From Oscillospiraceae bacterium (GTDB lineage: Bacteria > Bacillota > Clostridia > Oscillospirales > UBA929), in the NCBI GenBank assembly GCA_009784085.1, contig WRCJ01000037.1, positions 1-15,353 on the forward strand: a stretch of 15,353 nt of DNA. The letters are read 5' to 3'. Positions 6,160-12,276 of this stretch are shown here, one piece after another. Under the pieces are notes generated by a model, which was not told the origin of the DNA, did no database searches, and worked only from the letters and a program-made list of their open reading frames with translations. Numbering within the stretch: position 1 is the stretch's first letter; each line of letters begins with the position of its first letter. The position numbers and the translations under genes were made by a program.

Positions 6160-7557
6160 ATGCCGCGTGGGGACGCCGATAAATGTTTGCATAAATGTTT
6201 GCGAAGATTCGCTGTCGTTTTCTTCGCGGTATATCTGTGGGCGGCTGTGATGCCCGGTTTTGCCCTGGCTTTTACGCTTCCGGATATTTACATCTCCTCG
6301 CGGGCGGCGATCCTCGTCGATATGGGCGCGGAGCAGGAACTTTACCATCGCAACGCGGACGGAGCGGAGAATCGGATCCCGCCGGCGGGCTTGACCAAGA
6401 TCATGACCGCGTTGCTCGCGTTCGAGTTTGCCGCGTCGGGGGAGGGTAGCCTGGATGGGCAGGTCGTTGTCACGGAGAAGGCTTTCGGGGGGTTGCCCGA
6501 CAGCGCGGTGGATCTCCAGCCGGGGGAGACGATAACGCTGCGTTCCCTGCTCTATTGCATGCTGGTGGCGCTGGACAACCGGTCGTGTAACATCATCGCC
6601 GAGCATGTAGCCGGGAGTTCTGCGGCTTTTGTGGAGCTGATGAACCGGCGCGCGGCGGAGCTGGGCTGCCTGGACACACATTTTACCAATGCGCACGGGT
6701 TGCACAACAGCAACCACTACACGACCGCCGGCGATATCTACCGGATTGCCAAGGAAGCCCTGGCATACCCGGAGTTCATGACGATCTGCGACACGAGGAA
6801 TACCATGTCGGTCAGTGCCACCGGGTCGGATGGCCAGACCCAGGTCACGCACTTGCTAACCGTGAAAAATGACATGATCGCGATTCGATCGTCCCATAAT
6901 CCATACCGCTATCCCGAAGCCCGTGGGATCATCGCGGGATACACCGCCGAGGCTGGGTATTGCGTGGTCTCCACCGCCGAGCGCGATGGGCGGCTGTTGC
7001 TCTGCGTGGTTATGGGCGCCAAGGATAACCCGGAGATCCGCAGCTACGTGGAGGCCAAGGATTTATTTGAATGGGGATTTAAAAATTTCACCATGATGAC
7101 ATTGCTCGTCGTGACCGAACAGCTGGGGAGCGTCAAAGTATTCGAGGGGAAGGACAACGACGAGGTGACGCTGGTGCCGAAGGCAAAGCTGGAGGCGTTG
7201 GTCCCCAAAACGCTGAATGTGCAAGATGATGTGGAAAAAACGGTGAAGATGAGCCAAGTGAGCGTGTACGCGCCGGTGGAGAAGGGGACAGTCTTAGGGG
7301 AGGTTGTGGTCAGCTATGGGGATCGCGTGTTCGATCCGATCCCGCTGGTGGCCTCGATCAAGATCGATAGGGACGAAACCGAGCACATGATCGCCAGCTG
7401 CCAAGAGTACTTGTCCCAGGAGTGGTTTCTCTATGCGCTGGCCGGTTTGGCCATGGCCGTATTGCTGTATATCACGTTTGTCATCATTTACAACCGCCGC
7501 CGGAGAAAACGGGGGAACACAAGGCAAAACTACAGGGGCAAGAGAAGGCGGCGTTGA
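6160..7557 (+). CDS. D-alanyl-D-alanine carboxypeptidase homologue (PBP5/DacF-like) with altered catalytic motifs
   Basis: A 465-residue exported S11-family protein that would normally trim the terminal D-Ala of peptidoglycan stem peptides. A signal peptide (about 1-38) is followed by the transpeptidase-fold domain (about 44-310), the beta-rich PBP5 C-terminal domain (about 320-405, with VKVFEGKDNDEVTLVP) and a C-terminal transmembrane helix (about 425-450) ending in an Arg/Lys-rich tail. The fold markers are intact (AAILVDM, THFTNAHGL, GYTAEAGYC), but the SxxK motif reads Gly77-Leu-Thr-Lys80, the SxN motif reads Leu138-Asp-Asn140, and the KTG motif reads Ile258-Ala-Gly260. The nucleophilic Ser codon would be AGC; GGC is present at 6388-6390. 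It is therefore probably a non-catalytic homologue, perhaps a peptidoglycan-binding or sensing protein. The frame is unbroken over its full length, which argues against recent decay. Confidence 0.9.
   Translation: MPRGDADKCLHKCLRRFAVVFFAVYLWAAVMPGFALAFTLPDIYISSRAAILVDMGAEQELYHRNADGAENRIPPAGLTKIMTALLAFEFAASGEGSLDGQVVVTEKAFGGLPDSAVDLQPGETITLRSLLYCMLVALDNRSCNIIAEHVAGSSAAFVELMNRRAAELGCLDTHFTNAHGLHNSNHYTTAGDIYRIAKEALAYPEFMTICDTRNTMSVSATGSDGQTQVTHLLTVKNDMIAIRSSHNPYRYPEARGIIAGYTAEAGYCVVSTAERDGRLLLCVVMGAKDNPEIRSYVEAKDLFEWGFKNFTMMTLLVVTEQLGSVKVFEGKDNDEVTLVPKAKLEALVPKTLNVQDDVEKTVKMSQVSVYAPVEKGTVLGEVVVSYGDRVFDPIPLVASIKIDRDETEHMIASCQEYLSQEWFLYALAGLAMAVLLYITFVIIYNRRRRKRGNTRQNYRGKRRRR
6179..6202 (+). repeat. 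12-bp perfect tandem duplication in the signal peptide of the carboxypeptidase homologue
   Basis: ATAAATGTTTGC occurs twice head to tail (6179-6190 and 6191-6202), giving the repeated residues KCL in the basic N-region of the signal peptide. The change is in frame. Confidence 0.85.
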
Positions 7558-7655
7558 CGGTTACGTGGATGTCGATGATTACGGCGGAATTGGCGTAAAC
7601 GTGTGCGGTTACATGGGCGGCGATGATTACGGCGGCTTAGACGGCGGCGTTGACG
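7547..7655. repeat. 48-bp period repeat flanked by 13-bp direct repeats between convergent dacA homologue and tsaB
   Basis: Two 29-bp segments (7559-7587 and 7607-7635) agree at 25 of 29 positions with a 48-bp period. A perfect 13-bp repeat GGCGGCGTTGACG (7547-7559 and 7643-7655) flanks them; the left copy contains the stop codon of the carboxypeptidase homologue. No U-tract terminator is visible in this convergent junction. Confidence 0.75.
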
Positions 7656-7659
7656 CAAT

Positions 7660-8439
7660 TCACCTTTTCGCGGCTAACTCCCTTTCGGCTTGGGAGGGGC
7701 GCAGGTAGTTGGGGCGCAACCCGCCGGCCGGGTAGGTCCCGCCGCGCGCCGCCGCCCTTTCGGCGAGGACGGCTACCGCCCAAGCGGTCGCGTGCCGCAA
7801 ATGCGCCGGCGCCGGTTGGGCGATGCCTTCCCACTCGCCCGGCCACCCATCCCCCACCAATATGGGGGCCTTCCCGAGGATTTCGGGGCGCAGCGCGTCG
7901 AGTGAAATCGCGCGGTCGGGCGTGAGGCGCACCATCGTCGCTATCGTCCCGCCCAAGGTTCCGCCTTCGGCCGAGAACAGCGCGTTGTACACTTGCCCGC
8001 GCCGGGCGTCCATCATGGCGCATATGAGCCCGCCCATATGGCATACCCCTGCGGCGGCGGCTTCCAGCGAGGATATCCCGACACAGGGCAGCCCCCAGCC
8101 CCAGGCCAGGCCGGCCGCCGTGGACACGCCGATGCGCAAGCCGGTGAAGGATCCGGGGCCCTGGGTCACGGCCACCAAATCGATGTCGGCGGCGGGGACG
8201 CGGGCGTTGCGCAACAGCGACGATACCATGGGCATCAGCGTCTGGGAATGTGTCAAGCCGTTATTTTGATAGACTTGCCCCAACAGGGCGCCATCCCGGA
8301 CAATCGCCACGCAGGCGGTGCGCGAAGAGGCGTCAAGGGCCAACGTGGTCATAGGGGCCAACGTGGTCAAAGGAGCCATGGGGGCCATGGGGGCCATGGG
8401 GTTCGGGGCCAATGTGGCCGTAGGGGCCATTGTGGTCAT
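7660..8439 (-). CDS. tsaB: TsaB, t6A tRNA modification subunit, with repeat-derived N-terminal extension
   Basis: TsaB is the pseudo-enzyme partner of TsaD in making N6-threonylcarbamoyl-adenosine on tRNAs that read ANN codons. The ASKHA-fold core begins MTTLALDASSRTACVAIV and contains PGSFTGLRIGVSTAAGLAWG, the family hallmark. A start at 8352 gives a typical 230-residue protein, but no ribosome binding site precedes it. The upstream in-frame ATG at 8439 has AGGAG 11 bp ahead and is taken as the start, giving 259 residues with a 29-residue extension rich in Met-Ala-Pro. The extension is encoded by the same array that forms the tail of TsaE in another frame (107-bp overlap). The gene ends at 7660, convergent with the carboxypeptidase homologue. 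The usual partners rimI and tsaD do not follow. Confidence 0.88.
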   Translation of the reverse strand: MTTMAPTATLAPNPMAPMAPMAPLTTLAPMTTLALDASSRTACVAIVRDGALLGQVYQNNGLTHSQTLMPMVSSLLRNARVPAADIDLVAVTQGPGSFTGLRIGVSTAAGLAWGWGLPCVGISSLEAAAAGVCHMGGLICAMMDARRGQVYNALFSAEGGTLGGTIATMVRLTPDRAISLDALRPEILGKAPILVGDGWPGEWEGIAQPAPAHLRHATAWAVAVLAERAAARGGTYPAGGLRPNYLRPSQAERELAAKR

Positions 8440-8842
8440 AGGTGATGTATCTCCTGTCGGTCTTTTCGGGATCTGCTTCGATCGTGATGGTGAGCGTGCC
8501 GGGCGGCATTTCCCCGGCGGCCCGATCGCCCCACTCCACGACGCACACGCCGCCACCCAGGTAGTCGTCCCAGCCGATGTCGAAGAGATCTTGGGGGCCG
8601 TCCAGGCGGTAGAGGTCGAAGTGGAACAACGGCAGGCGGCCCCTGTGTTCATGCACCAGCGCGAAGGTGGGGCTGGTCACCGGGCTGTCCACGCCCAACC
8701 CGCGGGCCAAGCCGCGCGCGAAGACGGTTTTGCCCGCGCCCAGATCGCCGGAGAGTGCCACGACGGACGGGGTGGATATCTTACGCCCCAGCGCTTCCCC
8801 CAGCGCCTCGGTATCGCGTTCCGACATAGAGATATAGCGCAT
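8333..8842 (-). CDS. tsaE: TsaE, ATPase for t6A tRNA modification, with repeat-derived C-terminal tail
   Basis: TsaE is the P-loop ATPase that drives the TsaB-TsaD complex. In this 169-residue protein the Walker A motif is GDLGAGKT (32-39, Lys38), followed by SPTFALVHEH, the HFDLYRL segment (74-80) and VEWGDR (102-107), all typical. The start at 8842 follows AGGTGG; a longer frame to 8938 would run through the promoter -10, so it was rejected. The conserved domain ends around residue 134 (RRYITY). Residues 135-169 are a low-complexity tail of Asp/His/Gly/Pro units (YDHNGP, YGHIGP, HGP, YDHVGP) encoded by an 18/9-bp tandem array. The stop lies inside tsaB, so the two genes overlap in different frames. 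Confidence 0.92.
   Translation of the reverse strand: MRYISMSERDTEALGEALGRKISTPSVVALSGDLGAGKTVFARGLARGLGVDSPVTSPTFALVHEHRGRLPLFHFDLYRLDGPQDLFDIGWDDYLGGGVCVVEWGDRAAGEMPPGTLTITIEADPEKTDRRYITYDHNGPYGHIGPEPHGPHGPHGSFDHVGPYDHVGP
8336..8440 (-). repeat. 18/9-bp tandem array coding in two frames at the tsaE-tsaB overlap
   Basis: On the minus strand the array is built of 18-bp units of the type TATGACCACGTTGGCCCC, with a central run of 9-bp CATGGCCCC units. It encodes the YDHVGP/HGP tail of TsaE and, shifted by one base, the Met-Ala-Pro extension of TsaB. Confidence 0.9.
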
Positions 8843-8910
8843 GAAAACCACCTGACCACATTTACTTGCTTTTCTGGGTACTTTGATGATATATTGGGTC
8901 ATATATGGCG

Positions 8911-8938
8911 TATGATCATATTCCCCGGCTATGATCAT
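8911..8938. promoter_or_regulatory. Repeated palindromes in the divergent tsaE/rodA spacer
   Basis: ATGATCAT occurs at 8912-8919 (within the 10-bp palindrome TATGATCATA) and again at 8931-8938, 19 bp apart or close to two helical turns. The second copy touches the tsaE -10. This resembles a paired operator; the regulator is unknown. Confidence 0.35.
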
Positions 8939-8966
8939 TATAACACATCATCACGCGCAAAGGCAA
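8937..8966 (-). promoter_or_regulatory. Promoter for tsaE-tsaB
   Basis: On the minus strand TTGCCT (8966-8961) and TATAAT (8942-8937) are separated by 18 bp, leaving a leader of about 90 nt before the tsaE start. Confidence 0.55.
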
Positions 8967-8994
8967 CACCTATTGCGCCTATGGGAGGTCTGGC

Positions 8995-10188
8995 ATGAAA
9001 GCTGTTTTAAAGGCGGTCGGGAAAGCTGTCGGGTACTTTTTCCGCACGGCGGACATTTTCCTGCTGGTCCTGTGCCTGGTTTGCTCCGCCTTTGGGGTGG
9101 CGCTGATTTCCAGCGCCAGCCGCGCCGTCTCCCTCGCCACCGAATCAGGGGGGCGCGTGTTGACGGACATTTCGGCCCGCACGGTCACGACGCAGTGCGT
9201 CGCGATTGTCATCGGCGTCATCTTGTTCATCCTGCTCAGCTGCGTGCCGCTGGATTTGATCACGAGGTTTTGGAAATGGATACTGGCCTTCAACATCTTG
9301 TTCGTCCTCCTCTTGTTCACGCCCTGGGGTTCCTTGCGCGGCGGCAACCGGAGCTGGCTGGATATCCCCGGGTTCCCCATCTCCATCCAGCCGGCCGAGG
9401 TGGTCAAGGTTGGCTTCTTGCTCGTGCTGGGCAGGCAGATTTCGTCGTTTACCGAGAGGGAGCGGCTCAACAGCCTCCCCTCGGCGGTGCTACTGGCGGC
9501 CCACCTCGGCTTGATGATCGGCGTCGTCTTCTTCCCCTCCAGGGATGTGGGCATGATTGTGGTCTACCTGATGATCTTCTTTTTCATGTGCCTGGCGGGG
9601 GGGCTCAAGTTTCGCTGGTTCGCGATAGCCGGCGTGGGCTTGGCCGTCGCCGGGCCCGCGATATGGCTTTCCAGCCTGTTGAGCGAACAACAAAAAAACC
9701 GCCTGCTGTACGGGTTCAGCCCGGAATTGGATCCCCTGAACGTGGGGTATCAGCCTATCAAGGCCAAGATCGCCATCGGCGGCGGCGGGTTGATGGGGCA
9801 GGGGCTGTTCAACGGCATCCAAAATATGCAGGGGAGCCCGCCCGAGAAGCATACGGATTTCATCTTCTGCGTGGCGGCGGAGGAGCTGGGTTTCGTTGGC
9901 TGTTTGATCATCTTGTTGTTATTGTCTGTCATCATCATCCGGTGCCTCTACGTGTCCACCCGCGCCAAGACCCAGCTGGCCTCGGTGGTCTGCGTGGGCG
10001 TGGCCGGCATGCTCCTGTTTCAAACCATCAACAATGTGGGCATGAACCTGGCCTTGACGCCGGTCATCGGTTTGACGCTGCCGTTTTTTAGCTACGGCGG
10101 ATCGTCGATCATCGCGACATTCGCCGCCATGGGGCTGGTCTCTTCCGCCTACCGGCACCCCAGGACGCATCTTCTGTCGGACGATTGA
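8995..10188 (+). CDS. rodA: RodA, SEDS-family peptidoglycan glycosyltransferase
   Basis: A 397-residue polytopic membrane protein (about ten helices) that polymerises lipid II into glycan strands during wall elongation with a class B PBP. The SEDS signatures are present: RGGNRSWLDIPGFPISIQPAE (114 onward), PSRDVGMIVVYL, KIAIGGGGLMGQGLFNGIQ, HTDFIF with the conserved acidic residue Asp288, and LPFFSYGGSS (362-371). The KIAIGxGGL and PEKHTDFIF segments favour RodA over FtsW, although the NNVGMNLALTPVIGLTLPF part has some FtsW-like wording, so FtsW or SpoVE is the alternative. The start at 8995 follows GGGAGG. It is transcribed away from tsaE; no clear -35/-10 pair for it was found in the spacer. 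Its presence beside a carboxypeptidase homologue adds to the envelope theme. Confidence 0.92.
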   Translation: MKAVLKAVGKAVGYFFRTADIFLLVLCLVCSAFGVALISSASRAVSLATESGGRVLTDISARTVTTQCVAIVIGVILFILLSCVPLDLITRFWKWILAFNILFVLLLFTPWGSLRGGNRSWLDIPGFPISIQPAEVVKVGFLLVLGRQISSFTERERLNSLPSAVLLAAHLGLMIGVVFFPSRDVGMIVVYLMIFFFMCLAGGLKFRWFAIAGVGLAVAGPAIWLSSLLSEQQKNRLLYGFSPELDPLNVGYQPIKAKIAIGGGGLMGQGLFNGIQNMQGSPPEKHTDFIFCVAAEELGFVGCLIILLLLSVIIIRCLYVSTRAKTQLASVVCVGVAGMLLFQTINNVGMNLALTPVIGLTLPFFSYGGSSIIATFAAMGLVSSAYRHPRTHLLSDD

Positions 10189-10207
10189 GGCATGAGGTAT
10201 GAGGTAT
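10187..10207 (+). repeat. 7-bp tandem repeat at the rodA stop codon
   Basis: GAGGCAT, GAGGTAT, GAGGTAT lie head to tail; the first unit starts inside the rodA TGA stop codon. Confidence 0.7.
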
Positions 10208-10253
10208 GCGTTTTTGGACGGAAAAAAACCATCATTTTTGTGCATTTTGTCAA

Positions 10254-10282
10254 TTGTGAACTGAAACATTTTCACGTATATT
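10254..10282 (+). promoter_or_regulatory. Promoter of the phoH operon
   Basis: TTGTGA (10254-10259) and TATATT (10277-10282) are spaced by 17 bp, giving a leader of roughly 35 nt before phoH. Confidence 0.6.
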
Positions 10283-10297
10283 AAGGAGAGGTACGAG

Positions 10298-10312
10298 GTG
10301 GGGCAAGATTAA
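10298..10312 (+). other. Possible four-codon leader ORF ahead of phoH
   Basis: AAGGAG (10283-10288) lies 9 nt ahead of GTG GGG CAA GAT TAA, which ends 13 nt before the phoH ATG. The strong ribosome binding site is too far (about 37 nt) to serve phoH directly; phoH has only the weaker AGGATAGGG. Coding status is a guess. Confidence 0.2.
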
Positions 10313-10325
10313 GGATAGGGTTGGC

Positions 10326-11318
10326 ATGATTGAACAAGCCATACAAGTCGAGCGTTTGGAGCACATCATCAATCTCTTTGGCTCCTTTGACGAGAATATG
10401 GGGATCATCGAGCGGGAGCTGGGCGTGCGCGTGGTCAACCGGGACACCGAACTCAAGGTGAGCGGGGATCCGGAGCAGGTCATCAAGGCGGTCAGCGCCA
10501 TCGAGGCCCTGTTGAGCTTGTCGGCGCGGGGCGAGGCGGTCACCGGGCAGAATGTGCGTTACGTGCTGGGGTTGGTCGACGAGGGCGGCCAGGACAAGGT
10601 CGCGGAACTGGCCCGGGACGTGTTGTGCGTCACGGCGAAGGGGAAACCGGTCAAAGCCAAGACCATAGGCCAGAAGAAATACGCCGACGCCATCGGCGAC
10701 AATACGGTGACCATCGCGATTGGGCCTGCCGGCACCGGCAAGACTTACCTGGCGGTGGCGATGGCGGTGACGGCTTTCCGGCAGAAGGAAGTCAACCGCA
10801 TCATCCTGACCCGCCCGGCGGTGGAAGCCGGCGAGAAGCTGGGATTTTTGCCCGGGGACTTGCAGAACAAGGTCGATCCCTATTTGCGCCCGCTGTACGA
10901 TGCGTTGTTCGACATGCTGGGCGGGGAGACCTATCATAAATATGTGGAACGGGGCAATATCGAGGTGGCGCCGCTGGCCTATATGCGCGGGCGCACGCTG
11001 GACGATTCGTTTATCATCCTGGACGAGGCGCAGAATACCTCCCGGGAGCAAATGAAGATGTTTTTGACCCGCATCGGTTTCCATTCGCGGGTAGTCATCA
11101 CCGGTGACGTGACCCAGATCGATTTGCCCCGGGACAAGATCTCCGGGTTGAAAGAAATCGTCCGCGTACTCAAAGGTGTGGAGGATGTAGCCGTTTGCGA
11201 GCTGACCGCGAAGGATGTCGTGCGTCATGTGCTTGTACAACGTATCATCCGCGCCTATGAAAAATATGAAAGCAGCATATCTGATATGTCAATACATAAA
11301 AGGAGAATCAAACGATGA
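10326..11318 (+). CDS. phoH: PhoH-like ATPase (YbeZ family)
   Basis: A 330-residue cytoplasmic P-loop ATPase related to the N-terminal part of RecD-type helicases, thought to work with YbeY in RNA and ribosome metabolism. An N-terminal small domain (about 10-95) is followed by the ATPase with Walker A GPAGTGKT (133-140, Lys139), LTRPAVEAGEKLGFLPGD (161 onward), Walker B FIILDEAQN (229-237) and the sensor segment ITGDVTQIDLP (258-268). Length is typical. It starts at 10326 behind AGGATAGGG and its stop overlaps the ybeY start by 4 bp. It heads the phoH-ybeY-dgkA-era-recO cluster found across Firmicutes. The sporulation genes yqfC/yqfD, which often precede it in Clostridia, are absent. Confidence 0.95.
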   Translation: MIEQAIQVERLEHIINLFGSFDENMGIIERELGVRVVNRDTELKVSGDPEQVIKAVSAIEALLSLSARGEAVTGQNVRYVLGLVDEGGQDKVAELARDVLCVTAKGKPVKAKTIGQKKYADAIGDNTVTIAIGPAGTGKTYLAVAMAVTAFRQKEVNRIILTRPAVEAGEKLGFLPGDLQNKVDPYLRPLYDALFDMLGGETYHKYVERGNIEVAPLAYMRGRTLDDSFIILDEAQNTSREQMKMFLTRIGFHSRVVITGDVTQIDLPRDKISGLKEIVRVLKGVEDVAVCELTAKDVVRHVLVQRIIRAYEKYESSISDMSIHKRRIKR

Positions 11319-11818
11319 CACATGCGGTATGGGTTAGGGCGGATAAAGCGCGGTTGGGGGTCACTCGTTCGCTTTCGGCGTTGGTCAAGCGGAGCGTGCG
11401 CGCGACGCTGGCGTTGGTGGGCGTGCAGTATCCCTGTGAAGTCAGCGTGCTTTACACAGACGAGGCGGGCATACAGGGTCTAAACAGCGAGCATAGGGGG
11501 AAAGACGAACCCACCGACGTGCTCGCGTTTCCCTCGCAAACCCTTGTGCCGGAGGATTTGCCAACCGAGGATATGACGGATCCGGAAACGGGGCGGGTGG
11601 CGCTGGGCGATATCGCCCTATCGTTGCCCACGGCGCGGGCGCGCGCCATCACCTTTTCGCATTCCTACGAGCGCGAACTCAGCTATTTGACCGTTCACGC
11701 CACACTGCATCTGTTGGGGCATGATCACGAAAAAGGCCGCATAGAGGAAGCCCGCATGAACGAGCTGACCGAGGCCGTGCTGGCTACGCTGGGGTTAGGC
11801 AGGGGTGTCCATACATGA
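11315..11818 (+). CDS. ybeY: YbeY, rRNA maturation endoribonuclease
   Basis: A 167-residue zinc-dependent RNase acting in 16S rRNA 3'-end maturation and ribosome quality control. The metal site HATLHLLGHDH supplies His128, His132 and His138. The upstream markers LNSEHRGKDEPTDVLAFP (56-73) and GDIALS are family-specific. The start overlaps the phoH stop by 4 bp and the stop overlaps the dgkA start by 4 bp, so translation is probably coupled. Confidence 0.96.
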   Translation: MTHAVWVRADKARLGVTRSLSALVKRSVRATLALVGVQYPCEVSVLYTDEAGIQGLNSEHRGKDEPTDVLAFPSQTLVPEDLPTEDMTDPETGRVALGDIALSLPTARARAITFSHSYERELSYLTVHATLHLLGHDHEKGRIEEARMNELTEAVLATLGLGRGVHT

Positions 11819-12276
11819 TCCTCTCTTTGCGGCGCGCGCTGGCAGGTGTCGGCTACGCCGTGAAGCATGAGCGCAACATGCGCATCCACCTGTGCGTGGC
11901 GGCCTATGTAGTCCTGTTCGGCGCGTTGGCCGCTTTGGAGGCTTGGGCTTGGGCGGCTTGCCTTGTCTGTGTTGGCATGGTGCTGTGCGCCGAGTTGCAC
12001 AATACGTCCATCGAGCGGTTGTGCGATATCAAATGCCCGGAGCCGAGCGAGGTTGTCCGGGTCGTCAAGGATACCGCCGCCGGCGGGGTGCTGATGGCGG
12101 CGGCGGCGGCGGCGGTCGTGGGCATCGTGGTCTTTTTTCGCGTGGAGACGCTAACGAGGCTGTGGGAACGCTGGCTTGCCCTCCCGTGGCTGGCGGCCTT
12201 TCCGGCGCTTTTGCTGGCGCCCTGCGTGTTGTTTGTTCGCGGGGCCAAGAAGAAAGATGGGGGACATGAAAGTTAA
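11815..12276 (+). CDS. dgkA: Diacylglycerol/undecaprenol kinase family protein
   Basis: A 153-residue small membrane kinase of the DgkA family. In Gram-positive bacteria this enzyme mainly phosphorylates undecaprenol, feeding the lipid carrier used in wall synthesis. The family residues are visible: Glu19 (KHERNMRIH), Glu60 and Asn63 (AELHNTSIE), Glu67, and Lys85-Asp86 (VVKDTAAGGVL). Transmembrane stretches lie at about 26-39, 42-60, 88-109 and an extra C-terminal one at about 121-141. The C-terminal helix makes it longer than the approximately 120-residue standard form. A run of six GCG codons gives six Ala at 95-100. The gene overlaps the start of era by 11 bp. Confidence 0.92.
   Translation: MILSLRRALAGVGYAVKHERNMRIHLCVAAYVVLFGALAALEAWAWAACLVCVGMVLCAELHNTSIERLCDIKCPEPSEVVRVVKDTAAGGVLMAAAAAAVVGIVVFFRVETLTRLWERWLALPWLAAFPALLLAPCVLFVRGAKKKDGGHES
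12097..12114 (+). repeat. GCG trinucleotide run in dgkA
   Basis: Six consecutive GCG codons encode six Ala in a transmembrane helix; the pure run of one codon suggests slippage rather than selection for sequence. Confidence 0.7.

Noticed and set aside
6075..6160. Clear promoter for the comEA-regulator-kinase operon
   Set aside because: A minus-strand TACAAT (6135-6130) has no acceptable -35 at proper spacing, so no promoter is called.
7433..7708. Plus-strand frame encoding Gly/Asp/Tyr repeats across the dacA-tsaB junction
   Set aside because: It starts out of frame inside the dacA homologue and ends inside tsaB; the repeat composition follows from the DNA array. Kept only as a remark on the repeat.
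8843..8938. Longer tsaE starting at 8938
   Set aside because: The extra codons would run through the -10 promoter element, lack a ribosome binding site and add residues not seen in TsaE proteins.
8931..10091. Plus-strand frame of 386 codons overlapping rodA
   Set aside because: Out-of-frame reading of rodA, which has unmistakable SEDS motifs; the product is His/Gly/Arg-rich without membrane segments.
10281..11240. Minus-strand frame of 319 codons opposite phoH
   Set aside because: Shadow of the GC-rich phoH coding sequence, no recognisable domain and no ribosome binding site.
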